Of a stretch of 64,000 nucleotides of DNA, positions 43,343 to 51,513 are shown in pieces. Source of the stretch: Virgisporangium aurantiacum (lineage in GTDB: Bacteria > Actinomycetota > Actinomycetes > Mycobacteriales > Micromonosporaceae); contig NZ_BOPG01000006.1 of assembly GCF_016863635.1 (NCBI RefSeq), positions 124,001-188,000 on the forward strand. The letters are read 5' to 3'. The notes beneath the pieces are model-generated. The model saw only the letters and a program-made list of their open reading frames with translations. It was not told the origin of the DNA and ran no database searches. A program made the position numbers and the translations under genes. How positions within the stretch are numbered: the first letter of the stretch is position 1; every line of letters starts with the position of its first letter.

Positions 43343-45060
43343 TTCAGCGAGTCCTCGTCGGCGCGGGAGACCCACACGGCGAACGACTCGTCGCGGGACG
43401 TGCGCTCGGCCAGGTACCGCCGCGCGATCCGCTCGACGTACGACGGCAACTCTGCCGCCGTCGTCTTCAGGCCGCGCACCTTGCGGCCGAACCCGGCGGT
43501 CTGACCGGCGGCCAGGCCGAGCCCACCACCGAGGTGGATCTGGAAGCCCTCGACCAGTTCGCCCTCCGGGCCGGGAACCAGCTGGCCCTTGAGCCCGATG
43601 TCGGCGACCTGCGTGCGGGCGCAGGCATTCGGGCAACCGTTGAGGTGGATGGAGATGTCGACGTCGAAGTCGGCCAGCCGGGACTCCAGGTGGGTGATCA
43701 GCTCGGCGGCCCGCGCCTTCGTCTCGACGATCGCCAGCTTGCAGAACTCGATGCCGGTACACGCCATCGTGCCGCGGCGCCATGCTGACGGCGTCACCTC
43801 AAGATCTTCTGAGCGCAACGCACGGACCAGCGTCTCCACGCGATCATGATCGACGTCGCAGACGATGAACTTCTGGTACGGCGTGAGCCGGACCCGGTCG
43901 CTGCCGGCGGCTTCGGCGTGAGCGGCGATCGAGTCGAGCAGCGTGCCGGAGACCCGGCCGGCGATCGGCGCCGCGCCGACGTAGAACTTCCCGTCCCACT
44001 GCTTGTGGACACCGACATGATCGATGGGACGCTCCGGCAGCTCCGGCGCCGGCCCGTCGATCAGCGGCCGCTTGAGGTACTCGGTCTCCAGGATCTGGCG
44101 GAACTTCTCGGGGCCCCAGTCGGCCATCAGGAACTTCAGCCGGGCCCGGTTCCGCAGCCGGCGGTAGCCGTAGTCGCGGAAGATCTGCACCACGCCGAGC
44201 CACACCTCGGCGACCTCGTGCAACGGCACCCACGCGCCCAGCCGCTCGGCGAGCCGCGGGTTGGTCGACAGGCCGCCGCCGACCCACAGGTCGAAGCCCG
44301 GGCCGTGGTCGGGGTGGATCACTCCGAGCAGCGCGATGTCGTTGGACTCGTACGGCGTGTCGGGCAGCCACGAGATCGACGACTTGAACTTGCGCGGCAG
44401 GTTCGCCAGCGACGGGTCGCCGATGAAGCGCTCGTTGATCTCGTCGATCGCCTCGGTGGGGTCGATGACCTCCGCCTCCGCGACGCCGGCGACCGCGCTG
44501 CCCAGGATCACGCGGGGCGTGTCGCCGCACGCCTCGGTGGTCGACAGGCCCACCGCTTCGAGCTCCTGCCAGATCGTCGGCACGTCTTCGATGCGGACCC
44601 AGTGCAGCTGGATGTTCTGCCGGTCGGTGATGTCGGCGGTGTCGCGACCGAACCGCCGCGAGATGCTCGCGATCGTGCGGAGCTGCGCGACGGACAGCTG
44701 ACCGCCGTCGATGCGCACCCGCAGCATGAAGTACTCGTCTTCGAGCTCGTGCGGCTCCAGCACGGCCGTGCGCCCACCGTCGATCCCGGGCTTGCGCTGG
44801 GTGTAGAGCCCCCACCAGCGCAGCCGACCGCGCAGGTCCTGCGGATCGATGGAGGCGAAGCCGCGGTGCGCGTAGATCGTCTCGACGCGGTGGCGGACGT
44901 TGAGGCCCCCGTCGTCCTTCTTCATGCGCTCGTTGGGGTTCAGCGGCTCGCGGTGGCCCACCGCCCACTGGCCTTCGCCGCGCGGCTTCCGCGCGGCCCG
45001 GGCCGCCGGCGGCGTGCGTCCGGGTGATCGCGGGGTTGGTGGATTTTCTGTGACGGTCAT
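43339..45060 (-). CDS. sirA: Siroheme-dependent sulfite/nitrite reductase (ferredoxin type)
   Basis: 573 residues from ATG 45060. Two half-domains; siroheme and 4Fe-4S ligands in CTGIEFC (first pair) and NGCPNAC (second pair). IYAHRGFASIDP matches the region holding the Tyr of the Tyr-Cys cross-link in the mycobacterial enzyme. Linkage to cysH and cbiX argues for sulfite to sulfide reduction in cysteine synthesis, not nitrite use. First cistron of the operon, preceded by a leader peptide and hairpin. Confidence 0.94.
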   Translation of the reverse strand: MTVTENPPTPRSPGRTPPAARAARKPRGEGQWAVGHREPLNPNERMKKDDGGLNVRHRVETIYAHRGFASIDPQDLRGRLRWWGLYTQRKPGIDGGRTAVLEPHELEDEYFMLRVRIDGGQLSVAQLRTIASISRRFGRDTADITDRQNIQLHWVRIEDVPTIWQELEAVGLSTTEACGDTPRVILGSAVAGVAEAEVIDPTEAIDEINERFIGDPSLANLPRKFKSSISWLPDTPYESNDIALLGVIHPDHGPGFDLWVGGGLSTNPRLAERLGAWVPLHEVAEVWLGVVQIFRDYGYRRLRNRARLKFLMADWGPEKFRQILETEYLKRPLIDGPAPELPERPIDHVGVHKQWDGKFYVGAAPIAGRVSGTLLDSIAAHAEAAGSDRVRLTPYQKFIVCDVDHDRVETLVRALRSEDLEVTPSAWRRGTMACTGIEFCKLAIVETKARAAELITHLESRLADFDVDISIHLNGCPNACARTQVADIGLKGQLVPGPEGELVEGFQIHLGGGLGLAAGQTAGFGRKVRGLKTTAAELPSYVERIARRYLAERTSRDESFAVWVSRADEDSLK

Positions 45061-45162
45061 CGATGCGGCGTCCTTCGGTTTGGGACGACGCTGAGGCACC
45101 AACCAGCACCCATCTCGAACGATGGGGGCGACTACGGTGTCGAGGGAGGCGGCACGTCAGCG

Positions 45163-45178
45163 CGCCCGAGAGCGGGCG
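45163..45178 (-). promoter_or_regulatory. Hairpin downstream of the leader peptide
   Basis: CGCCCG-AGAG-CGGGCG forms a 6-bp stem with a 4-base loop, 5 bases after the leader peptide stop and about 100 bases before sirA. It is well placed to act in attenuation or translational coupling. Confidence 0.5.
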
Positions 45179-45182
45179 ACAA

Positions 45183-45263
45183 TCAGACGGCCGGACACAT
45201 GGCGCTGCGCACGCGACCGAAGTCGACGTGACGACGGCTGATCAGCCGCAAGCCTGGCACCAT
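45183..45263 (-). CDS. Cysteine-type leader peptide upstream of sirA
   Basis: 26 residues (ATG 45261-45263; an ATG at 45272 would add three). The part LISRRHVDFGRVRSAMCPAV matches the RRHVDLxRVxSxxC pattern of short leader peptides in front of actinobacterial sulfur and related genes. Its Cys codon lies third from the end of the coding part. Ribosome stalling at Cys under cysteine shortage could free the sirA ribosome site (inference). Far too short for routine gene prediction. Weak ribosome site (GGAC). Confidence 0.75.
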   Translation of the reverse strand: MVPGLRLISRRHVDFGRVRSAMCPAV

Positions 45264-45341
45264 GCGGTCCATGGTGCCATGACCGAGTCAGGAGTGGCGG
45301 AACAAGGTGAGGTTCGTCTCATTCCTCGGGCCTAGCTATAA

Positions 45342-45371
45342 ATCCTACCGTTTTGCTAGGGGTAATGACAA
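45342..45371 (-). promoter_or_regulatory. Candidate sigma-70 promoter of the cys operon
   Basis: On the minus strand TTGTCA (45366-45371) and TAGGAT (45342-45347) are spaced 18 bases, a good match for a vegetative promoter. It overlaps the end of the pdtaS-like gene. Predicted start near 45335, about 70 bases before the leader peptide. Confidence 0.55.
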
Positions 45372-46844
45372 CACCGCTTCGGTACCGCCCGCGCCACCGG
45401 CCCGGAGGTCGATGGATCCGCGCAGCTCACCGGTGGCGAGAGTACGTACGATCTGCAGCCCGAGGCGGTCGCTGGACGCCAGGTCGAAGCCCTCCGGCAG
45501 ACCCCGGCCGGTGTCGGCCACCACCACTGTCAGTTCCTTGCGGGTGCGCTGGATCCGCACCACGACCTCGCCCTGCGAGCCCTTCTCGAACGCGTGCTCC
45601 ATCGCGTTGATCAGCAACTCGTTGAGCACCATCACCAGCGGCGTGGCGATCTCCGCCGGCAGCACGCCGAACGTCCCGTCGCGGCGCATCGTCACCTTGG
45701 CCTCGGACGCCGTCACCTCGGCGGCGGCCTTGGCCACCCGGTCGACGATCCCGTCGAACTCCACGATCTCGTCGGACGAGTGCGACAGCGTCTCGTGTAC
45801 CAACGCGATCGACGCGACCCGCCGCACCGACTCCTCCAGCGCCTCCCGGGCCGCCGGCTGCTTGACCCGGCGGGCCTGCAGCCGCAGGAGCGCCGCCACC
45901 GTCTGCAGGTTGTTCTTCACCCGGTGGTGGATCTCGCGGATCGTCGCGTCCTTGGTCATCAGCTGCCGGTCCCGCCGCCGGACCTCGGTGACGTCGCGGA
46001 TCAGCACCAGCGCTCCGATCGGCACGCCGGCCGGCATCAGCGGCAGCGACCGGGTGAGCACGGTCGCGCCGCGGGCCTCGATCTCCTTGCGGGCCGGTGC
46101 CTCGCCGCGCAGCGCCGCCGCGATGCGCTCACCCATGTCGCTGCCCTCGAGCGGGTCGGTGGCCAGCCGCGCGAAGATCGCGGTGAGGTCCTCGCCGACC
46201 AGGTGCGCGTTCAGGCCGAGCCGCCGGAAGGCGCTCTGCGCGTTGGGGCTGGCGTAGGTGACCTTGCCGCTGGCGTCGAGCCGCACCAGACCGTCGCCGA
46301 CGCGCGGCGCGCTGGTGGTCTCGCCCGGATGGCGGATCGGCGGGAACGCGCCGTCGGTGATCATCTGGGCCAGGTCGTCGGCGGTGGTGAGGTAGTTCAG
46401 CTCCAGTTGGCTGGGCGTGCGCGCGGTGGAGAGGTTGGTGTCGCGGCCGATGATCGCGATGACCTCGCCGGAGCCGCCGCCGGTGCCGCCGGCGACCCGC
46501 CGCACCGGGATGGCCTCGTGCCGCGCCGGTGTGTCGCCGTACCAGACGGGGTCGCCCTCCCGCCAGATGCGGCCCTGGTGCCGGGCCACCGCGAGGTGCG
46601 CGACCTCGGGCCCACCGGCGATCCGGCCGACCTGGTCGTCCTGGTAGGCGGTGGGTGCGGTGACCGGCCGGACCTGTGCCACGCACATGAACTCGCCGCG
46701 CCGGCCGACCGGGACCCACATCAGCAGATCGGCGAACGACAGGTCGGACACCAGTTGCCAGTCGCCGGCCAGCCGGTGCAGGTGCTCGACGTCGGCCGAG
46801 GCCAGCGTGGCGTGCTCTTCTACCAGGTCGCGCAGGGTGGACAC
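45345..46844 (-). CDS. pdtaS: Sensor histidine kinase of the PdtaS type
   Basis: 499 residues from GTG 46844. N-terminal GAF-like part (STLRDLVEEHATLAS; LSFADLLMWVPV), a PAS domain (about 235-330), then HisKA_2 with IREIHHRVKNNLQTVAALL and a HATPase_c domain (LNELLINAMEHAF; DTGRGLPEGF). Cytosolic kinase that in mycobacteria phosphorylates the ANTAR RNA-binding regulator PdtaR; no PdtaR gene is within the window. The window order around it matches the mycobacterial locus. Confidence 0.92.
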   Translation of the reverse strand: MSTLRDLVEEHATLASADVEHLHRLAGDWQLVSDLSFADLLMWVPVGRRGEFMCVAQVRPVTAPTAYQDDQVGRIAGGPEVAHLAVARHQGRIWREGDPVWYGDTPARHEAIPVRRVAGGTGGGSGEVIAIIGRDTNLSTARTPSQLELNYLTTADDLAQMITDGAFPPIRHPGETTSAPRVGDGLVRLDASGKVTYASPNAQSAFRRLGLNAHLVGEDLTAIFARLATDPLEGSDMGERIAAALRGEAPARKEIEARGATVLTRSLPLMPAGVPIGALVLIRDVTEVRRRDRQLMTKDATIREIHHRVKNNLQTVAALLRLQARRVKQPAAREALEESVRRVASIALVHETLSHSSDEIVEFDGIVDRVAKAAAEVTASEAKVTMRRDGTFGVLPAEIATPLVMVLNELLINAMEHAFEKGSQGEVVVRIQRTRKELTVVVADTGRGLPEGFDLASSDRLGLQIVRTLATGELRGSIDLRAGGAGGTEAVLSLPLAKR

Positions 46845-46884
46845 GGAGCAAGCGTCGCATGCCGCGGGGAGTAGCGTTCGCACG

Positions 46885-47358
46885 GTGCGCCGCATTGTCG
46901 CAGTCGTCCTGGTCGCCGGATTCGCCCTGTCCGGCTGCGGGTTCCTGAGCTCGGGGCAGCGCGGATCGAACAAGCCCGACGGGTTCGTCCTGCGCGGCTA
47001 CGTGTCCATCGGCCTCCGCGCCGGATCAGGCCCGGCCGCGTCGGGCTCACCCGCCGCGGTTCCCAGTGCCAGCGGGACGCCGACAGCGGGCATACCGTGC
47101 ACCGCGCCACCCGAGGCGAACGACGTTCAGGCGGGCGGCGCGGTACGGGTCGCCGACCCCGACGGGCACACGCTCGCCGCGGGCACCCTGCTGCCCGGTG
47201 TCGAAGAGGGCGGTCGGTGCAACTTCGCCTTCCAGATCAAGGCCGTGCCGGGCGGCGTCGACCGGTACGTGATCGGGGTCGGCAACCGGGCCACGGCCAC
47301 GTTCCTCGCACACGACCTGCGGTCAGACAAGCCCGCCGTGATCCTGGTGGACGTCTAA
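46885..47358 (+). CDS. Small secreted lipoprotein
   Basis: 157 residues from GTG 46885. Lipoprotein signal (VRRIVAVVLVAGFALSGC) with lipobox LSGC. A Pro/Ser/Ala spacer (about 50-75) then a compact domain with two Cys (GIPCTAPP, GRCNFAF) that may pair. No known family. Divergent from pdtaS with 40 bases between starts; its 3' end overlaps the GNAT gene by 36 bases. Confidence 0.78.
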   Translation: MRRIVAVVLVAGFALSGCGFLSSGQRGSNKPDGFVLRGYVSIGLRAGSGPAASGSPAAVPSASGTPTAGIPCTAPPEANDVQAGGAVRVADPDGHTLAAGTLLPGVEEGGRCNFAFQIKAVPGGVDRYVIGVGNRATATFLAHDLRSDKPAVILVDV

Positions 47359-47835
47359 CCGCAGAGCCAGCAACTTCACGTCGGGAAGCGGCGACCAGTC
47401 GAGGTCGGGCACCCGGACGAACCCGAGCGACTGGTACAGCTTCTGCGCCGGAAGGGCGAAGTCGCGCACGCAGATCACCAGGGCGGTGCACCCGGTGGTG
47501 CGGGCGCGGTCGACACAGGCCTGCACCAGCGTCCGCCCGACCCCGCGTCCCTGCGCGGCCGGGTCGACCGCGAGCATCCGGAACTCGGCCTCGCCGGCCC
47601 GCGACAGCTCCGCGTACTGGGAGCCCGGCTCGACGAACAGCACCGAACCCAGGACGTCACCACCGTCGACGGCCACCAGCAGCGCGCCGGCCTCGGCCCG
47701 CGCGGCGACGTCGGCGAGCGTGTTGGCGTAGCTGGCGGCGGCCTCGTTGAGCTGCCCGTCGGCCTGGTACGCGTCGACGGTCAGCCGGGCGACGGCCGGA
47801 TAGTCGACGGGCTCCGCCGGGCGGACGACGATCAT
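47323..47835 (-). CDS. GNAT N-acetyltransferase
   Basis: 170 residues from ATG 47835. VVRPAEPVDYPAVARLTVDA at the start; the acetyl-CoA motif is AVDPAAQGRGVGRTLVQACV; YQSLGFVRVPDLDW closes the fold. Substrate unknown. ATG is within the stop of the biotinyl-protein gene (ATGA). Last gene of the sigR-rsrA-bccp-gnat group and antisense to the end of the lipoprotein gene. Confidence 0.88.
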   Translation of the reverse strand: MIVVRPAEPVDYPAVARLTVDAYQADGQLNEAAASYANTLADVAARAEAGALLVAVDGGDVLGSVLFVEPGSQYAELSRAGEAEFRMLAVDPAAQGRGVGRTLVQACVDRARTTGCTALVICVRDFALPAQKLYQSLGFVRVPDLDWSPLPDVKLLALRLDVHQDHGGLV

Positions 47836-48047
47836 TCGACCACCGCGATCAGGTCGCCCTCCTGGACGACGTCGCCCTCGTTGACGGCGATCTGCGCGAC
47901 CACGCCGTCGATCTCGGCCACGACCGGGATCTCCATCTTCATGGACTCCAGAATCACCAACGTGTCGCCGTCGGCGACCGTGTCGCCCACGGCCTTCTCG
48001 ACCTTCCACACATTGGCCACCATCTCGGCCCGGATCTCCTCGGCCAC
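47832..48047 (-). CDS. Biotin/lipoyl carrier protein (TB7.3-like)
   Basis: 71 residues consisting of a single biotinyl domain with the modified lysine in ESMKMEIPV. Near-identical layout to mycobacterial TB7.3 (Rv3221c), found beside sigH/rshA. GTG 48047 preceded by GGGAG. It could serve as a biotin carboxyl carrier for an acyl-CoA carboxylase encoded elsewhere; its partner is not in the window. Confidence 0.93.
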   Translation of the reverse strand: MAEEIRAEMVANVWKVEKAVGDTVADGDTLVILESMKMEIPVVAEIDGVVAQIAVNEGDVVQEGDLIAVVE

Positions 48048-48219
48048 CCGTCACTCCCTTGTGTCGCGGGCAGCTGGCCCGGCAAGGCCAGCGAACGAGC
48101 ACAGCAGCTCGTTCGGACCAATCCAATCACGCGCGCAGCGAAATTCATTCGCTCGGCACGGTGACGCACCCGATCGCGGGTGGTGCCCGCGCGGGCCGGT
48201 GTTCGAGGTGCGGTGGCCC

Positions 48220-48504
48220 CTACTCCGCGAGGAACTCGTGCTTCTCCTGCTCGAAGACGAGATCGGCGAGCTTGCTGCGCAGCCGCGCCTTCAGCTCCGT
48301 CGGCGCCGTCTCGCCGCCGCAGCAGCGCGCCACCAGCGCCTTCACCTCCTGCTCGATGCCGTACTCCCGCAGGCAGGGCGAGCACTCGTCGAGGTGATGG
48401 CGGATCAGATCGCGTCGCTCGTCGGTGCTTTCCAGGTCGAGGTAGAAGTACACCTCGGCGAGTACCTCACGACAGTCCGTATCGTGCGGATCGCCACAAC
48501 TCAT
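48220..48504 (-). CDS. rsrA: Redox-sensing anti-sigma factor RsrA
   Basis: 94 residues. Zinc-binding anti-sigma motif HHLDECSPC (H-x3-C-x2-C) with the extra N-terminal Cys (DTDCREVL) and a distal CC pair (ARCCGG). Under disulfide stress an internal disulfide expels zinc and frees SigR. ATG overlaps the sigR stop (ATGA), the usual arrangement for equimolar production. Confidence 0.95.
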   Translation of the reverse strand: MSCGDPHDTDCREVLAEVYFYLDLESTDERRDLIRHHLDECSPCLREYGIEQEVKALVARCCGGETAPTELKARLRSKLADLVFEQEKHEFLAE

Positions 48505-49106
48505 GACATGACCTCGCGTTCGGGCGTCGGGGCACGGGTGAACCCGCGCTCGACGGCGTACTGCTCGAGTTGACGGCGCAGGTTGCGCCGGCCGCGGTGC
48601 AGCCGGCTCATCACGGTGCCGATCGGCGTGCCCATGATGTCGGCGATCTCCTTGTAGGAGAAGCCTTCGACGTCGGCGAGGTACACCGCCAGCCGGAACT
48701 CCTCCGGCAGCTCCTGCAGCGCATCTTTGACGTCCGAGTCGGGCAGCCGGTCGAGCGCCTCGGTCTCGGCAGACTTCAGCCCGCTGGACGTGTGCGATTC
48801 GGCCTCGGCGAGCTGCCAGTCGGTGATCTCCTCGGTGGGGGCCTGCACGGGTTGCCGCTGCCGCCGCCGGTAGGAGTTGATGTAGGTGTTCGTGAGAATG
48901 CGGTACAGCCACGCCTTGAGGTTGGTGCCCTCTTCGAACTGGTGGAAGGCCGCGAAGGCCTTGAGGAAGGTCTCCTGCACCAGGTCTTCCGCGTCGGCGG
49001 CATTGCGGGTCATCCGCAGGCCGGCCGCGTACAACTGGTCGAGGAAGGGCAGGGCATCCCGCTCGAAGCGGGCCTGCCGTTCGTCGGACCGTTCAGTACG
49101 CACCAC
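48501..49106 (-). CDS. sigR: ECF sigma factor SigR/SigH (thiol-oxidative stress)
   Basis: 201 residues. Region 2 ([20 protein letters not shown] and [16 protein letters not shown]) and region 4 ([20 protein letters not shown] then [20 protein letters not shown]). The C-terminal [11 protein letters not shown] overlaps rsrA. GTG 49106 (or 49103) is preceded by GGGGG and begins just before the conserved [17 protein letters not shown]. Controls thioredoxin and other thiol-homeostasis genes in Streptomyces. I did not find a convincing GGAAT-N18-GTT autoregulated promoter. Confidence 0.93.
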   Translation of the reverse strand: MVRTERSDERQARFERDALPFLDQLYAAGLRMTRNAADAEDLVQETFLKAFAAFHQFEEGTNLKAWLYRILTNTYINSYRRRQRQPVQAPTEEITDWQLAEAESHTSSGLKSAETEALDRLPDSDVKDALQELPEEFRLAVYLADVEGFSYKEIADIMGTPIGTVMSRLHRGRRNLRRQLEQYAVERGFTRAPTPEREVMS

Positions 49107-49344
49107 GCGGGAGACCCCCTTCGACCGTTCCCGCGAGGATACGCTCCCCGCCGTTGCGGTACCGGGGGACATTCCTTCTGACGTGAACGCCGGCAGGCCG
49201 GAGGAGCCGGTGACCGGCCATTCCGGACCGGCCAGCACCGAGGCCAACCAACGCGGGTCACGTTCCCGGGTGGGGATCAAGGACCGCGCTCCTTTCGATG
49301 TATGCGCGGGCACCGGCACTCCGGCGCCCAGGGCATGCAACACG

Positions 49345-49965
49345 TCAGGACCGCGATCTCTTCCCGGCCCACCCGTGCCGCGCGAGCCAGGTGACCAGTG
49401 CCGGGCCGATGGTGTCGACACCCTTGCGCAGATCGTGGACGGCCCCGGGCAGCACCAGGACCTTCCGACCCCGCGCCCGCGGCGCCACCCCGAACGGGTC
49501 CCGCTCGCCGCTGACCACGAACACCGGCACCGCGACCGCGGCGAGTTCGGGCAGCCGCGTCGTCTCCGGACGCCCCGGCGGGTGCACCGGGAAAGCCAGT
49601 GCCACCACGCCCGCCGCCCCCGCGGCGTCCGCCGTACGGCAGGCCACCCGCGCACCACTGGACCGACCGCCGGTGACTACCGGCAGCCCACCCCACTCAG
49701 GGCGCAGTTCTTCGAGCACGGCGAGCCACGCCGTGTCGAGTTGACCGGCCGGAGCCGGCGTTCGACGACCCGCCACCCGGTACGGCTGGGTGACCCGCAC
49801 GGTCCGCACGCCCACGGCCAGGGCGGCCGTGCGGACCGCGAGGATGTCGGGTGCGTCGACCCCACCACCCGCCCCGTGACCGAGCACGAGCACCGCCCGC
49901 ACCTCGGCCGGCGGCTCGTCGACCTGAACCTGCGCCGGACCCACCGGCGTGCCGATCTCACGCAC
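49345..49965 (-). CDS. Alpha/beta hydrolase, KANL3/Tex30-like
   Basis: 206 residues from GTG 49965. [16 protein letters not shown], nucleophile elbow [12 protein letters not shown], acid [11 protein letters not shown] and histidine GAVHDL. This small hydrolase family has the SxGAR elbow variant; substrates unknown. No signal peptide. It lies between the WhiB gene at 49982 and sigR, all on the minus strand. Confidence 0.88.
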   Translation of the reverse strand: MREIGTPVGPAQVQVDEPPAEVRAVLVLGHGAGGGVDAPDILAVRTAALAVGVRTVRVTQPYRVAGRRTPAPAGQLDTAWLAVLEELRPEWGGLPVVTGGRSSGARVACRTADAAGAAGVVALAFPVHPPGRPETTRLPELAAVAVPVFVVSGERDPFGVAPRARGRKVLVLPGAVHDLRKGVDTIGPALVTWLARHGWAGKRSRS

Positions 49966-49981
49966 GTGACAAGTCTGCGGG

Positions 49982-50416
49982 TTACCCCGCCGTTGCCCCC
50001 ACCGGATCGCGAACCGCCACCTGTTTCGGCGGCGCGATCAGCTGAATCAACGGCAGCAGCAACGGTTCTTCGCGGATCGGCGAATCAACCGGTTGGTTTT
50101 GCTGCTCGCCACGCCACGCGACCAGCATCGCGCGGCGCTCCCGTGGTGTCGTGGCCCCCCACACACCGTGACAGTCACCAACCTCGAGCGCCCAGGCCAG
50201 GCACGAACCCTGTACGTCGCAGGTGCGGCACAGCGCAACCGCGGCGTCGGCCGGTTCACTCGGAGCCGGAAAAAACGTCTCGGGATCGACGGTCTGACAC
50301 GCTCCGCGCGTGCGCCAGGCAGGGTCGAGACCACGCTCCGCAACCGCTCGTTGCAGACGTGGGTCGCGCCGTGCCGAAGCGACCTCGTGCGGGCGAGGCA
50401 TCCGCGCCCGGGTCAT
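49982..50416 (-). CDS. WhiB-family regulator, extended type
   Basis: 144 residues, longer than most WhiB proteins. Cluster cysteines at 40, 63, 66 and 72 (C-x22-C-x2-C-x5-C), an extra Cys82, and GVWGATTPRERR in place of the usual GVWGG. A 39-residue charged N-terminal and a 45-residue C-terminal extension (LLLPLIQLIAPPKQ). ATG 50416 follows GGAGGTGGG. Not WhiB1, and it lacks the AT-hook of WhiB7; subgroup not assigned. Confidence 0.88.
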   Translation of the reverse strand: MTRARMPRPHEVASARRDPRLQRAVAERGLDPAWRTRGACQTVDPETFFPAPSEPADAAVALCRTCDVQGSCLAWALEVGDCHGVWGATTPRERRAMLVAWRGEQQNQPVDSPIREEPLLLPLIQLIAPPKQVAVRDPVGATAG

Positions 50417-50586
50417 TCACCCACCTCCCCCGTGGGTAAGCACAACAGAATTGCGGACCTTCGTTTCGCAAACGCCATCGTGGCGTACGAATGAAAGCCC
50501 GCCCGGCGCGTTGTTCTATCGCACTCGCGACACCCGATACAAGGGTTCACGCAGAGAAAGCAAAAACTTTACGTGTATAAATGCGG

Positions 50587-51324
50587 TCAAAATAGTGTTA
50601 GGTCGGCGCGATCCGGGGTGGAAGCGGTCGGCAACGGCGCCTCGACCCGTTCGGTCAGTGACGGACCGTCATTGCGAACATCGCCCACTCGGGCACCTAC
50701 CGGACGGATCTCGAGGCGCTCCACGAGTGCCCCGGAGGGCTCCAGCAGACCCTCCGCGTCGGCGGGGTCGAGCGTCAGCCAGTCGTTCCACCGGTCGCGC
50801 GGAAGAACCAGTGGCATTCGATCATGAACCACCGCGAGATCGCCGACCGCGGCGGTGGTGAGAACGCAGCAACTGAGCACACGTTCGTCACCCTGCCCGT
50901 CCTTGGGGCCCCACACCGCCCAGAGGCCCGCGAACGCGAGTACGTCGCCATCGGGATCGGTCATGAAGTACGGCTGCTTGTCCTTCGGGCCGCGCTTGTA
51001 CCACTCGTACCAGCCATCGGCCGGCACGAGGCAGCGGCGCTTCTGGAACGACGGCGAGAACGCACCCGACTTCGTGACGGTCTCCGCACGCGCGTTGATC
51101 AGGCGGGCGGCACCCTTGGTGTCTTTCGCGTATGCGGGCACCAGGCCCCACTTCACGCGCGACAGCACGCGGGCATCCGCGCTGCGGGAGATCCGCACGA
51201 TCGGCACCGGATCGGTGGGTGCCACGTTGTAGTCGGGCTCCAGACCGTCACCGGTGTCGTCGTCGGCGTCGAAAAGCGCGCTCAGGTCGGCCGAACTCCG
51301 GCTGGTGGCGTAGCGACCGCACAT
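50587..51324 (-). CDS. SRAP-domain DNA crosslink protein (YedK/HMCES)
   Basis: 245 residues. Catalytic Cys2 (MCGRYA), the LINARAET segment, CLVPADGWYEWYK and HDRMPLVL, all diagnostic of SOS-response-associated peptidase proteins. Cys2 forms a thiazolidine with abasic sites in single-stranded DNA to shield them. The mycobacterial homologue sits at the same place next to aroA. Divergent from aroA. Confidence 0.94.
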   Translation of the reverse strand: MCGRYATSRSSADLSALFDADDDTGDGLEPDYNVAPTDPVPIVRISRSADARVLSRVKWGLVPAYAKDTKGAARLINARAETVTKSGAFSPSFQKRRCLVPADGWYEWYKRGPKDKQPYFMTDPDGDVLAFAGLWAVWGPKDGQGDERVLSCCVLTTAAVGDLAVVHDRMPLVLPRDRWNDWLTLDPADAEGLLEPSGALVERLEIRPVGARVGDVRNDGPSLTERVEAPLPTASTPDRADLTLF

Positions 51325-51513
51325 ATGTTCACGGTAGCGCCGACAAAATCGTCACCCAATTGTGGTACCCGTTCAGCTCTTCTCCGATCGTGTCCATCGG
51401 CCGCGCCAGCGGACGGGGGACGCGATCGCCGTTCGACGCAGTCGCGTCTCAGCTACCAAGAGCAGGGCCCTCGGCCGATCTGGGTGCGATCGCCCGGCCG
51501 TCAGACTGTAGGT

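Noticed and set aside
49171..49210. GGAAT box upstream of sigR as SigR autoregulated promoter
   Set aside because: The expected GTT about 18 bases downstream is absent in the proper orientation; not enough to call.
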